A stretch of 64,000 nucleotides of DNA from Okapia johnstoni (GCA_024291935.2 CM044309.1:31768001-31832000), one strand, 5' to 3'; shown: positions 12,404 to 23,171, numbered from the stretch's first letter. Notes: generated from the letters alone by a model not told the origin. A program made the numbers and translations.

Positions 12404-12758
12404 GGGCTTTCTTGGTAGCTGAGTGGTAAAGAATTGTCTTACCAATTCAGGAAACATGGGTTTGCTCCCTCACTCGGGAAGATCCCATATGTCATGGAAT
12501 AACTAAGCCTGTATGCCACAACTACTGAGCTTGTGCTCTAGAGCCCAGGAGCAACCATTACCTAGCCCTTGAACTGCAACTACTGAGCCCTTGTGCCATA
12601 GAGACCATGCTCCAAAACAAGAGAAGCCACTGCAATGAAAAGCCCATACTTTTCATTGAAAAATGAAAGTAACCCTCACTTGCCACAACTAGAGAAAAAG
12701 CCCTCACAGCAACGAAGACCCAGTGCAGCCAAACAAATAATAATAGTTTAAAAAAACC
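12404..12758 (+). mobile_element. CHR-type SINE, long form
   Basis: The tRNA-like head begins gggctttcttggtagctgag. A long body of repeated 'gcaactactgagcc' / 'cacaactagagaaaaagccc' units follows, with an A-rich end at about 12740-12757. A possible 7-bp duplication aatgatg lies at 12397-12403 and 12759-12765. It interrupts the L2 relic. Confidence 0.88.
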
Positions 12759-13127
12759 AATGATGCTTTACCACCTCACCCAGAATAAAAACAAAGATGC
12801 TCACCACTGGTACCCAAGCTCTACATGAGCTACAATTCCCACTAATTCTCCAATCTCGTCTCACCACTCTTTTCATCTTTCTTATTTTCAAGCCACCCAG
12901 GCTCCTTGCTGTTTCTCCAGTCCATCAAGAGTGCTTGCTATCAAGGTCTTTGTATTATGTTCTTTCTGTTGAACTGTTTTCCCCAGGGATCCACTTGGCC
13001 AGCTCCTGTATTCGCTTCAGGTTAGCTTGTTAGAGAGGCCTTCCATGGCTGCCCCTTGTTATTCCCCAATCTACTCTCCCCAGTCCATATACCCTTTTCC
13101 CTTTATCCTGCTTTATTGTACTTTTCA

Positions 13128-13276
13128 ATGGCAATTACCTGGAGAAGGAAATGGCAACCCACTCCAGTGCTGTTGCCTGGAAAATTCCATGGACAGAGGA
13201 GCCTGGCAGGCTACAGTCCATGGGGTTGCAAAAAGTCAGCCAAGACTGAGCGATTGAGCACAGCAGATGGCAATTA
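13128..13276 (+). mobile_element. BovA SINE (no tRNA head)
   Basis: Starts at 'ctggagaaggaaatggcaac' and contains only the BovA body. The 10-bp duplication atggcaatta lies at 13128-13137 and 13267-13276. It interrupts the L2 relic. Confidence 0.94.
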
Positions 13277-13450
13277 TCAGCATTTTAAGTTATACAGTTA
13301 TTCGTTTGTTCACTGACTAAAATCCTTACTAGAATGGAAGCTCCTGCGCCATACACAAGGACTGTTTTGCACTAGTCTGTGTTCCCAACATGCAGAGCAG
13401 TGCCTGACCCATAGCAAAAGTTCAGTAAATATTAGCTGAATAAACACCAG

Positions 13451-13927
13451 CCATTTATAATACTGTGTCTCCATCACACCAAACTGTGTCTTTCCCAATG
13501 ATTCCACACTTCATTTTCCATGTACTCTGTGTTATTAGGTGTCAGTGAAACACTTGCCCTGACTCCTTGCCCAAGGAATGAACATCTTAAAGTATCTGAT
13601 GTGTCACAGATGTCTCTGAAACCTGCCTTGCTTCAATCCACCTCTCCTGTATTCCCCAAAGAGTTAATCACAAAACAGCACTATCCCTAGTTAGGTTCAC
13701 AACTACTTGTTCATATGTTCGGAACAACACTGCCCAAGCAACTGCTAACCTTACTCCATAGGACGAAGCTGACATACATCTGCTCTGGACCACAGCTTGC
13801 TGACATTAGTCAAAGTTCTTAAATTTTTATGTTAGCAGTTTTTAAATATTGAAGAATCTAATTGCATTTTATTGTAATTATCTTGCTTTTCTATGTCCTG
13901 CACAAAGTTGGATATAAGGACCAAGTC
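13451..13927. other. Unassigned
   Basis: Nothing recognisable between the L2 terminus and the next BovA. Confidence 0.4.
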
Positions 13928-14073
13928 TTATCTGCCCTGCTGCTAAGTCACTTCAGTTATGTCCAACTCTGTGGGACCCCATAGACGGCAGCCAACCAGG
14001 CTCCCCTGTCCCTGGGATTCTCCAGGCAAGAACAGCGGAGTGGGTTGCCATTTCTTTCTCCAAATTATCTGCC
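13928..14073 (-). mobile_element. BovA monomer SINE
   Basis: A single antisense BovA unit of the type found in BOV-A2 ('agacggcagccaaccagg'). The 9-bp duplication ttatctgcc lies at 13928-13936 and 14065-14073. Confidence 0.93.
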
Positions 14074-14159
14074 AGAAGGCTAGTAAAATTTGAGTGTGTG
14101 GAGACTGAATGAACCCTATCAACTGATAATAAGGAACACTGGAAGCCTAGGAGCATCCT

Positions 14160-14345
14160 GATGTTTTATTTGAGTCATGTCATTTAAGACTCTGAACAAC
14201 CATAAGAGGAAGAAACTATGAGTTCCCTTTACATTCGTGGAACCCCAGGCTTAAACAAGTGAAATAATTTTGCCCAAGGTAGCACAAAGACAATGGTAGA
14301 GCCCTGGACTATTTTTTTAACCTCTGCCATTTGGTCCACGATATT
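14160..14345 (-). mobile_element. MIR SINE fragment
   Basis: Antisense MIR blocks: 'gaggaagaaactatgag', 'ttttgcccaaggtagcac' and 'gtagagccctggact'. Diverged but in consensus order. Confidence 0.7.
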
Positions 14346-14384
14346 ATGTGGTCCCAGAAGGGTCACAGGAACACTAGGGAAGAT

Positions 14385-14525
14385 TCCCCCATCTGGCTAC
14401 AGATCAGAATCACCTGTGACCCCTGAAACATTGCTGAGTCTTTGGTTTCACCCCTAAAATTCTGTTTTGGTTACTCTGGGATGAAGCCCAGATTCTGAAT
14501 TTCAATAGGCATCCAGGTAATTCTG
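14385..14525 (+). mobile_element. MER5A-like hAT MITE remnant
   Basis: The order 'cagatcagaatcacctg', 'tttggtttcacccctaaaat', 'ttctgaatttcaataggc' and 'caggtaattctgaagca' matches the MER5A layout. The terminal repeats are eroded. Confidence 0.65.
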
Positions 14526-14817
14526 AAGCAGCCAATTCACTAACCAGATAACATAGCCAACAGGAAATAGCACATCAAATGGGAAGATGAGGAGGAATTT
14601 AATGAAGGGACTAATTATAATAGTGTGGGCAGGGATTAGGTGGAGCAGAACACCAGCAGAGAGTTGTTAAAACCTCCAGGCTGAAAGTGACAAGGTGAGG
14701 GAGCAGCTGCCCAAAGTTTAGAGAATTGCTGTAGCTGCTAGAGAAGACAGCCTGGCAGGAGTACAGATGGTCGGTCAAGGCCAAAGGTGGTCAGGAGACA
14801 GAGATCAAATAGACAGC
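14526..14817. other. Unassigned
   Basis: No repeat or gene recognised. Confidence 0.4.
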
Positions 14818-15030
14818 CAATGGGAATGTGCTATGTGATTCAGGGAACTCAAACCAGGGCTCTGTAACAACCTAGAGGGGTGGGATGGGGAGGGAGGTTC
14901 AGAAGGAGGGGACATAGGTATACCTGTGGCTGATTCATGTTGATGTTTGGCAGAAACCAACACAATACTGCAGAGAAATTATCCTTAAATTAAAATTTTA
15001 AAACATGGCAAAAAAATAAATTATATAAAA
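14818..15030 (+). mobile_element. Ruminant L1 3' end
   Basis: The 3' UTR of a ruminant-type L1 in sense orientation: 'acaacctagaggggtggg' at about 14869, 'gctgattcatgttgatg' at about 14929, 'cagaaaccaacacaatac', and an A-rich tail from about 14990. It is 5'-truncated to about 0.2 kb. Confidence 0.85.
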
Positions 15031-15205
15031 AAATAGTCCATAACAGAGCAAAGAGGAGAAAAGAAGACAGTTATACTTGTCTGGAGGACTAAAAGGAAAA
15101 GTTTTTACATCAGGCATTAGAAGATCAGATTACTATTGTAAAGAAACATTGGTCCAGTAATTGCACTGTGAATTTCCGACACATCTACCATCTGCTGATG
15201 CCACC

Positions 15206-15613
15206 CAAATGTCTTCCTTTCTAAAAAATTTTATTTTTAGTTGGAGGATAATTGCTTTACAATATTGTGCCCGTTTCTGCCGTACACCAACATAAATCAG
15301 CCAGAGGTATACATATGTCCCCTCCCTTGTGAACCTCCTTCCCACCACCCACCTCATCCCACCCCTCTAGGTTGTCACAGAGCACCGGATTTCAGCTCCC
15401 TGTGTCATATAGCAAATTCCCACTGGCTATTTTACATATGGCAACATATATGTTTCTGTGCTATTCTCTCAATTTGTCCCACCCTCTGCTCCTCCCACTG
15501 TGTCCACAAGTCTGTTATCTATGTCGTATGTTACTGCATATATGTGGAATCTAGAAAGATGGTACTGATGAACCTATTTGCAGGGCAGCAATGGAGATGC
15601 AAATGTCTTCCTT
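15206..15613 (-). mobile_element. L1 insertion with 5' inversion (twin priming)
   Basis: The 14-bp duplication caaatgtcttcctt at 15206-15219 and 15600-15613 brackets the insertion. From 15220 to about 15525 the sequence is the antisense ruminant L1 3' end. From about 15526 to 15599 it is sense-oriented L1 ('gtggaatctagaaagatggt', 'ggcagcaatggagatg'). In consensus order the two parts abut: the sense part ends at 'ggagatgca' and the antisense part, reversed, begins at 'gacatagat'. This is the hallmark of an L1 5' inversion made during insertion. Confidence 0.9.
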
Positions 15614-15659
15614 AGATACCTCCTTCACTCTCGGCTCCAAACACAGGTAACCACACTTG

Positions 15660-16100
15660 CCTACTGAATACTCATATACCCATAAACTAGACATACCTCA
15701 CATTCCCCACTCCCTGCACATGGGACCAAAGCATCCTGCATCCTCCAGTGTTCCTATGCAGGAACAGAAGCCCCCACCCCCAGGCTCCTAACCAGAAGCT
15801 AGGGATTCATCTCTAACTCTTCCCTCTCTCTTCCTTCCAGTCAGCTGATGGCAAATCCTTTATTCCCTGCTTGATCTTTCAAATCTGTCCCTTTCTATTT
15901 TTTTCTGCTGCCACTGTCATTGCTTGAGGCAACACCTCTCTTCTTGGATCATTGCAGGAGCCTCATAATTGGTCTCCCTGCTTCACACTAGTCTCCTCAG
16001 AGCTGCCAAAGCATTCTTTTCAAAATGCAAACTGATCCTATTTCTCCCAGGCTTTGCCTTTGACAGTGGCTCCCCACAACATACAGGTGATGTGCAGACA
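15660..16100 (+). mobile_element. L2 LINE ORF2 fragment
   Basis: L2 C-terminal ORF2 blocks in order, including 'ctagggattcatctctaac', 'attgcaggagcctcataatt', 'ggtctccctgcttcacac' and 'agtggctccccacaacat'. Non-coding and diverged. Confidence 0.7.
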
Positions 16101-16804
16101 CCAACTGAGGATGTAAAGTGTTTTATTCCCATTTCTTGCAGTTTTGCTAATTGAGAGGAGAAACGATTTTTGCATATTTATGTGGACCAAGTGGTTGTTA
16201 ATTCTAACACTAGTATCAACCTATCATGCATTTTCTAGGCATAGACTTTTATAATAAGCACAGGTGATAAAGTATTCTTTTCTACTATTGATACCAATTT
16301 TTACATTTTCATTCCTCCAAAACAATTCTGTTAATACTAATAGTGACAGTAGCCACCCTTGTCTAGTTAGTTCCTGATTTTAGCTAAAATGATTTGAATG
16401 TTTTACAATTTAAGACTCATTAGCCACTAAATTCTTTTCTTTGTAAACAGCCTTTACTTATGAAATGCTCACATTCTTAGTTAACTTTCAGTTTAACTAA
16501 GAATATCTGCTGAAGTTTAGGAACTGCCTTTAGAAGCATTTTAATCATTGCGTTCCTTTAATTTGTACCAGAAATGAATTATACTGATAGATTTCCTGAA
16601 ACTGTGCATCTTTCTGTTCCTGGAAAAAAGTCTACCTAGTTATAGCATATTACACATAGTTACAATGCTAGATTATTTGGTATTTATAATCACATGATAT
16701 TGACATGTAGCTTTTGTTCCTTATATATGTTTTAAATCATGTTTTGCTATTTGTGTTAGGCTATTTCTCTTTATAGCCTGGGATAGTGTAGTAACATCAG
16801 GATT

Positions 16805-17154
16805 AACTGCTTTTTTTCTTAAGTTTTGGAATAATTCTTTATTAGTATAGCTAATATACAATATTACATAATTACAAGTGTACAATACAGTCATTCACAA
16901 TTTTTAAAGCTAGAATATTCCATTCTAGTAATAAAATATTGGCTATATTCTGTTTTATATATCCTTATGTTAATAGCTTGTACCCATCAATTCCCTAACC
17001 CCATTATTGCCGGCCCCCACTTTCATCTCCCCACTGTAACCATTAGTGTGTTTCCTATATCTGAGTCTGTGTCTTTTTTTTTATATTCACTAGCTAAGCC
17101 AGACAGAGAAAGACAAAATACTGTATGATACCACTTATATGTGGAAACTGCTTT
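16805..17154 (-). mobile_element. Second L1 insertion with 5' inversion
   Basis: The 9-bp duplication aactgcttt occurs at 16805-16813 and 17146-17154. Between them an antisense L1 3' UTR runs from 16814 to about 17090 (compare the copy at 47756). About 55 bases in sense orientation follow: 'ctaagccagacagagaaaga' to 'cacttatatgtgga'. This is the same twin-priming structure as at 15206, in an older L1 subfamily. Confidence 0.78.
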
Positions 17155-17328
17155 CTGATATATAGACAACTTAGCTATATAATGGCCTGTTTCTCATGAC
17201 TTCTATTTAAAAGTCAGGAGACCTTTTGCTACATTTCTAATATCTTCTATGATAATTAATTATGAAAGCTTTCTTCTTCCCAAATGAATGTATCAGCTTT
17301 CTGGTTTAAGTTTAATTTTGAATTTGTT

Positions 17329-17381
17329 GTCCAGTTGCCCAGTTGTGTCCGACTCTTTGCAACCCCATGGACTGCAACCCT
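17329..17381 (-). mobile_element. BovA-like scrap
   Basis: About 50 bases match the tail of the BovA body ('cagttgtgtccgactctttg', 'caaccccatggactgcaa'). The rest of the SINE is absent. Confidence 0.7.
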
Positions 17382-17384
17382 TTA

Positions 17385-18100
17385 AGCCTCTCTGTGAACT
17401 TATGTCCAGTTAAATCCATTCCTGTTGGTACACATGCCCATAAGTTTGATGAATGCGCAGAGTCACATACTCACCACGACAGGGTCTGTCTCCGTGTTTC
17501 CTCTGGACAGACAGGGGTGCTGGGTCTTAGGCACCCTACTGTCCACACTTCTGTGTAACTGGGGCTGCCCTCGGGCAATGTGGTGAAAGACAAGAGAGAA
17601 ACAGTAAGGGGGTGATCCTCCCATCACTCTTTGGACTGGGTTTGTTGGGGGGAGAGGTTGCTTTTTCTCATTCTTCTAACCAAAGACCATTTTCTCTCAA
17701 GGTTTTAGGTGCCCGCACCTCTGCTGAGGCCACCCTTGGAGTGAGGATAGGGCTGAGAGAGAAAAAGAAATGAGAAGAGGGATTTCTCCCACACTCTTTG
17801 GTTTGCAGGAGGCCCCCTTTCCTGGTCAGAAGGAGGGGATTTCTCTCTTAACCTGTGGTTGTAGACACTCTGCAAAGTTCAGATTTCAGCCAGGCAGGGG
17901 CGAAACAGGAAACCCATGAGCCTCACCGCGGCACCAGCAGTTCAAGTTCTGACTCCCTCCCTGTCTGTGTGTCCTGCTGAAGCCTCAGGCGGTTTCTTTT
18001 GGTATCCAGAACTTTTGGTTGTAACCACTGGAAGCAATAAACTGGGTAGGGCTTCTCTGAGTAGGCCAGCCCCAGATATGACCTGTAATTTGTGTCCTAA
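17385..18100. other. Unassigned GC-richer segment inside old L1
   Basis: Notably more GC-rich than its surroundings. I recognise no family or gene, and an open frame beginning at 17916 shows no domain. Confidence 0.4.
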
Positions 18101-19222
18101 ACATTTCTTTGGGGCTCTCAAATTTATTGTCCCAAGGGTTTACGCTGCATCCTTTTACAAGTCTTCCAATTTGTTCTCTCTCTGTGGTTTTATCTCCTTT
18201 CTTGTTCCTAATTACACACATTTTTGCTGTCTCTCTCTTTTTCTCAGCTACAGTCAAGAAGAGGTTATTGATTTTATTGGTTTTTTCAAAGTACCGGATT
18301 TTGGACTCACTTAACTTTTCCACAAGTTATTATTTTCTGCTTCACCAATTTGTCTTTATCTTTACTACTTTTTTCCAGGTTTTATTTTCATATTCTCTTT
18401 CTAAATTCTTAAGACACATTTGAAGTTCCTTTCTTTTACTTTGCAAATATTGATGTCTAAAGCAATAATACATTTCCTCAAGTTCAGCTTTTGATACGTC
18501 CCATAAGATTTTAGTATAAGATTTTTCTCCTTTTTAAATTGCTTTTGACGTAGTTCGTAATTCAAGTTTTGACTTCTATTTTGATCCAAGATTAATTTAG
18601 GAGAATTTTTTTAATATAATTAAGATGGTTTGGGTCACTTTATTATTGATTTCCTTTTAAAAATTGTTTTTAATTATTAGATTATGATAAGAGAATATGG
18701 TCTATGAAAATTTTGGGTATAATATTCTTGAAAGTATAATATGAACATACAAAAATACACTCCCCCTTCCCTTTCACAGAATTCAAAGTTAAATATATGT
18801 AATTTTGTTTATTATAACAAAGTTTATCTGATCTAGGTGATTCTGAAAGATATATAGCAAGATTATACACTAAAATTGAACTAATATCAAGTTCCTTGGC
18901 ATTTTAATAAGTTCTGCTTTTTATTTTTCAGCTTTATTTGATGCTTTTATGCTTATGACTAATAGATCTTCCTTTTATATGTGCCTATAAGTAATGTCCT
19001 TATTTACCCTGTTCAGTGCTTTTAACCTCAGATTCCCATAAGTTTTATATTAAATTACAACCTCTATTTTTCTTGGTATCTCTTTGCACATTCCTGTAAT
19101 CTAAACCACTTTTCAGCTCTTTGATTTAAAAGGGCTTCGTGTTGCTGGATTTTGTTTACTGAATCTGTACAAAATAAGGGAGGTTCTCATGTTCATCATA
19201 AGCCACTGATATACTTAATTTT

Positions 19223-19517
19223 ATTCTTTGTATCTTCATTGTTTTCTATTTATTTTGGGCTTCCCAAGTGGTTCAAATGGTCAAGAATCCACCTGTCAGT
19301 GCAGGAGATATGAGAGACAGGGGTTCTGTTCCTGGGTGGGGAAGATCCCCTGGAGGAGGATATAGCAACCCAATCCAGTATTCTTGCCTAAAGAATCCCA
19401 TGAACAAAGGAATCTGGTGGGCTACAGTCCACAGGGTCACAGAGAGTCAGACATGACTAAAGCAGCTTAGCATGCACCCAACATTCTTTGTATCTTTATT
19501 GTTTTCTATTTATTTTG
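19223..19517 (+). mobile_element. Bov-tA SINE with unusually long flanking duplication
   Basis: The tRNA-like head starts at 19258 (ggcttcccaagtggttc) and the BovA body follows, ending near 19465. It is flanked by a 35-base direct repeat at 19223-19257 and 19483-19517 with one mismatch, much longer than the 9-15 bases seen at most other SINEs in this window. Confidence 0.93.
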
Positions 19518-19799
19518 TTTCCTTTTACCTTGTTTTTCTTGGCTTAATCAAGTTACCACTCACTGCCTCCCCCACAGGCACTCCACTTCAAGTTCTGCTT
19601 TTCTTGACACAATTAGGAAAAACTGAACATGGACTTATTATTTTATAACATTAAGGCATTTTTTTTTGTTACTAATTTTGTTAGGTGTGATAATGATATT
19701 GTGGCTATGCCTTTAAAACAACAACAACAAAAAAACCCTTACCGATTATAGAAACATCCTGGAATATTTTCCAGTAAAATGATAGAATGCCTTTGTTTA

Positions 19800-19960
19800 C
19801 AATACCCTGATGTCAGGAGACAGAACAGATGGAGCAATATGTAAAACTAGGCATTTGCTGAAACTAGGTGTTGGGTACCTGGGGTCCATTTTACCCCCCT
19901 TTTCCTATTTTGAGTATGTTTCAAAATTTCATATTAAAAAAAAACTAAATTCATATTTTT
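19800..19960 (+). mobile_element. Possible old L1 3' terminus
   Basis: The pattern 'gaaactaggtgttgggtacc', 'tggggtccattttac', 'gagtatgtttcaaaatttc' followed by an A run resembles the terminal region of an old L1 subfamily. Weak call. Confidence 0.4.
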
Positions 19961-20502
19961 TATTTACACAAAAACTTTTTATGTTATTACTCGATTTCCT
20001 AAATGTTTCTATCATTGTTTGCATTAATGTTACTGGCATCTTCTTATCAACTTCCATAGCACTAGTTCAGGAATGAGCAAATTTCTTCTGTATAGGGTAT
20101 CAGGCTTTGTGGGCCCAAGAGGAAAAATTGAGGATATTGTGTAGGTTCACATACAACAAGAGAGAAAGTCAATTTCCATAAACTCTTCATTAGCTCAATT
20201 TAAAATATAGTAGTGATTACTGAATATAATTTTTGTAAAATGGGTCTGAAATCTACTAATGAAGAACAGAATTATTTTGGAGGAGAATGGGTAAGAATTT
20301 GCTTAATCAGGATTTAAAGTTAGTGGTTCCTATTATTATGGTAGAAATAGGGATTCCTTTTCCTACAGAGCCTTTCTCTGCTTTGCTGAAATACAACCAT
20401 CTTTCCTGGGAACTCACCAATAATGTGTTGCCTGAATATCTCTTTTGCCACTTCAACACTGCACTCACAGTGCTGAACTTTTGGCTTAGGGAAGCAGATT
20501 AA

Positions 20503-20761
20503 GAGCCTAGGCTCTAGGATACAAAAACTTCCCTGGTGGTTCAGTGGTTAAGAATCTGTCTTCCAATGTAGGGGACACAGGTTTGATCCCTGGTCAGCGA
20601 ACTAAGATCCTACATGCAGCTAGGCAACTAAGCCCGAGTGCTGCAACTAGAGAAAGTCCGAGTGCAGCAACAAAGACCCAGCACAGCCACACACACACAC
20701 ACACACACAAGACATTAATATACATAAGAAATATATATATGAGCCTAGGCTCTAGGGTACA
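20503..20761 (+). mobile_element. CHR-type SINE in a palindromic target
   Basis: The SINE (20524-20740) starts aacttccctggtggttcagt and ends in a (CA)n and AT-rich tail. A 21-base duplication (20503-20523 and 20741-20761, one mismatch) flanks it. The duplicated target contains the perfect 12-base palindrome gagcctaggctc. Confidence 0.93.
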
Positions 20762-20950
20762 GCTTTCTGGGTGTGAATTCCAGCTGTAGGACTCATGAGG
20801 TTGACTTATCCCCTTAACCAATCTAGAAGCTTCAGTGGCCTCTTCTACACAATGACTACTAGTACCTCTTCTATAAGACTGTCATAAAGATTAATTGAGC
20901 TGATAAAAGTAAAGACTTAGAAAAACGTACTGTTGTTGCTGTTACCGTGT

Positions 20951-21187
20951 AGTCTCTAAGCTGTGTCCAACTCTTTGTGATCCCATGGACTGTATCCATG
21001 GGATTTCCTTTATCCTTTGGGATTTCCTAGGCAAAAATACAGGACTTTTTTTTTTTTTTTTTTGCCAATACTGGGTTTTGGCAACCAATACTGTGTTGCC
21101 ATTTCCTCCTCTAGGGAATCTTCCTGGACCAGGGATCGAATTCATGTCTTCTGCAGGTGGATTCTTTATGACTGAGCCACTAGGAAA
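20951..21187 (-). mobile_element. Bov-tA SINE with internal poly(T) insertion
   Basis: Antisense BovA body and tRNA-like head ('actgagccactaggaaa' end). A run of about 18 T at 21046-21063 and a short duplicated 'ccaatact' interrupt the BovA part. A repeat of the 'tgggatttcct' unit at 21000-21030 also expands it. Confidence 0.85.
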
Positions 21188-21352
21188 TAATGTATGACAC
21201 GTTGTAAAACACATGATATGTTATTTTTCTTTCCATTTATTTCAATTATTTAAAACCGTACGATCATTTGTAGCTTGTGGGCCAGACAAAAACAATGGTT
21301 GGGCCAGATTTGGTCCATGGGGTGTAATTTGCTGACCCCTACAGGAGTTAGT

Positions 21353-21944
21353 TGCTACCTATTATGAGTGTTTTCCATCTTTCTTCTCTCTGGATTCTGG
21401 GCCCCTTTTAGGTTTATTATTATTATTATTTTGCCTCTTCCTGGCTCTATTCATCCCTGAGGTTGAGGTTTAGCTACTGAGGCCCTTACACAGTAATCTG
21501 GTAAGAGGTCAAAGGCACATGGACCAGCAATGGCTGGGTTGGCAGTTGCCATTTCCAAGTGTGGGAGACATCCCCACTGCCTGCTGATATACAGTTCCTG
21601 CCATCTCTTGCACAGAAAGAATTACACTCCCATTTAACCCCTAAGGTTACTTATACCCACATAACTTGTTCTACCCAATGAATATGTGTGTCACTTCGGA
21701 GAGACACCACTGAAGGGTCAGTGTGCAATTACTCATCTTTTTCCTCCTCCTGCCCTAGTAACTACTGACTTTCCAGATGGTGGTGCTTCAATCAGCCGGG
21801 GTTCCTGATGTGGAGACACCTCCGATGATGGGTAACTGACATATAATATGAAAAAGAAAATTGCTGAACTTTTGACACGAAGGTTAAGAGGACTTTTCTT
21901 TTTTACAGATTAAACTGAGACTGCCAGGACTAATACAGCATGCC
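21353..21944. other. Unassigned
   Basis: Only a short (TTA)n run at about 21416-21430 stands out. Confidence 0.4.
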
Positions 21945-22203
21945 TGCTGCTACTAAGTCACTTGTCGTGTCCGACTCTGTGTGACCCCATAGATGGCAGC
22001 TCACCAGGCTCCGCCGTCCCTGGGATTCTCCAGGCAAGAACACTGGAATGGGTTGCCATTTCCTTCTCCAGTGCATGAAAGGGAAAAGTGAAAGTGAAGT
22101 TGCTCAGTCGTGTCCGACTCTTAGCGACCCCATGAACTGTAGCCTACCAGGCTCTTCCATCCATGGGATTTTCCAGGCAAGAGTACTGGAGTGGGGTGCC
22201 ATC
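21945..22203 (-). mobile_element. BOV-A2 SINE (BovA dimer)
   Basis: Two antisense BovA units are joined by the linker 'gcatgaaagggaaaagtgaa' at about 22073-22092. This is the dimeric BOV-A2 structure and it lacks a tRNA head. Confidence 0.95.
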
Positions 22204-22599
22204 CAAGGGAGTACATTTTCTCCTTGAGTCCCTTAGCTGGAGAAGCCAGCATTCTCCTACTTACATGGAAAGGAGAAGCTCAACCTATGTATTCTCTTTC
22301 CTCAGCCTGGGTCCCTGGGGGTCAGGAGGTCCTCCAAGAGGTACTTCCAGGGGTGGTGCTGCCCTTAGTCCCAGAGTCCACAGCGCTCTGCAGACCCAGC
22401 TCTTTCCAGGAAGCAGGGTGTCCTGATACTCCCAAGGGCTGTCTGCTACTAATTGGTTCCCAACTTGGCTTTCTGGCTCTGAACTCCAGCAGGTCTTCAA
22501 GGGCTCCTGCCTCGCCTGTAACTGCTCCATCCAGGACAGATGCAAGGGTTGCAACTAGGAAGCATGGTTGCGGGGACCTGATTTTGTGTAACCATTGTC
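22204..22599. other. Unassigned GC-rich stretch with overlapping open frames
   Basis: Two plus-strand frames and one minus-strand frame are open across 22163-22607, but the first begins inside the BOV-A2 and none has a recognisable domain. I do not call a gene. Confidence 0.4.
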
Positions 22600-23080
22600 C
22601 CAGATAAATCCCAAGGTAAAGTTGACAAAGTCCTTCTGATCTAGCTCCTATCTACACTCTACTATCATCCCTCTCAGTTTTCCATTCATTTGACTCCAAG
22701 CTTTTGCCATGTGGCAGTCTACTATGCATTCTGCCTTCTTTACTACAGCAGTGCTGTTGGCTTACTCTTTCTACCTACTCATATTCCTGGAGAAGGAAAT
22801 GGCAACCCACTCCAGTATTCTCTTCTGGGAAATCCCACGGACAGAGGAGCCTGGTGAGTTGTAGTTCATGGGGTTGCAAAGAGCTGGACATGACTGAAGC
22901 GACTTATAGGAGATCACATCCAGCCCCCTCACAAATCTATCAGCATTATTCTCAGTTCCATGGTTCTTGCTAAATGCTCCCCTACTCTTCTATATGCTTC
23001 CAACATGAGAATACTTACATGATGGTGTCATTGACTGTTTATTTTATAGCCACACTTGGCATGGTGTCTAGCCCATGAAT
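22600..23080 (+). mobile_element. L2 3' fragment split by BovA
   Basis: Blocks such as 'ttgacaaagtccttctgatc', 'acttggcatggtgtctagcc' and 'gaatgaatg' follow L2 order. A BovA lies at about 22786-22906. Confidence 0.6.
22786..22906 (+). mobile_element. BovA SINE
   Basis: Starts cctggagaaggaaatggc and ends 'ggacatgactgaagcgac'. It is the BovA body only and no clear duplication is visible. Confidence 0.9.
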
Positions 23081-23171
23081 GAATGTACTTTGTCTTTGAT
23101 CTCTTCAGAACTCTACAATCTAGTCATGAAGATATATGTAGATAAGTCATTCTAACACACACATGCAGAAA

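Larger units (their letters stand above)
11040..13450 (+). mobile_element. Long L2 LINE relic (ORF2 and 3' end)
   Basis: Consensus blocks of L2 run in order along the plus strand. The reverse-transcriptase region lies about 11580-12180 (for example 'ggtcaccagtgactgattcc' and 'catccagtctcaaggcttca'). The C-terminal ORF2 region lies about 12180-13060. The 3' terminus, 'cagagcagtgcctgaccc' plus 'agtaaatattagctgaat', lies at 13395-13445. The segment that should encode the YADD catalytic motif, near 11920-11940, is degraded. The relic is split by a CHR SINE at 12404-12758 and a BovA at 13138-13266. The reading frame is long dead. Confidence 0.8.
16200..19220 (-). mobile_element. Old L1 ORF2 fragments, antisense
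   Basis: Several antisense L1 ORF2 blocks are visible: 'gacagtagccacccttgtct' at about 16345, 'ttattggttttttcaaagta' at about 18273, 'ttttgatacgtcccataag' at about 18491, and the 'taatgtccttatttaccctg' region near 18991. The part between about 17385 and 18100 is not clearly L1. A younger L1 (16805-17154) and a BovA scrap (17329-17381) sit within it. Extensive decay makes the outer limits approximate. Confidence 0.65.
20068..21342 (+). mobile_element. hAT-like DNA transposon remnant, interrupted
   Basis: The left end ('caggaatgagcaaatttctt', 'caggctttgtgggccc') and right end ('gggccagatttggtcc', 'gtaatttgctgacccct') carry the inverted termini of a common hAT-type non-autonomous element ('cagggg..tggcaaac'). 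The middle contains a CHR SINE and a Bov-tA, plus about 270 bases I cannot assign. No clean 8-bp duplication is seen. Confidence 0.5.

Noticed and set aside
22163..22607. Overlapping open frames in a GC-rich stretch
   Set aside because: One frame begins in a SINE and none has a domain; three frames open at once suggests base composition.
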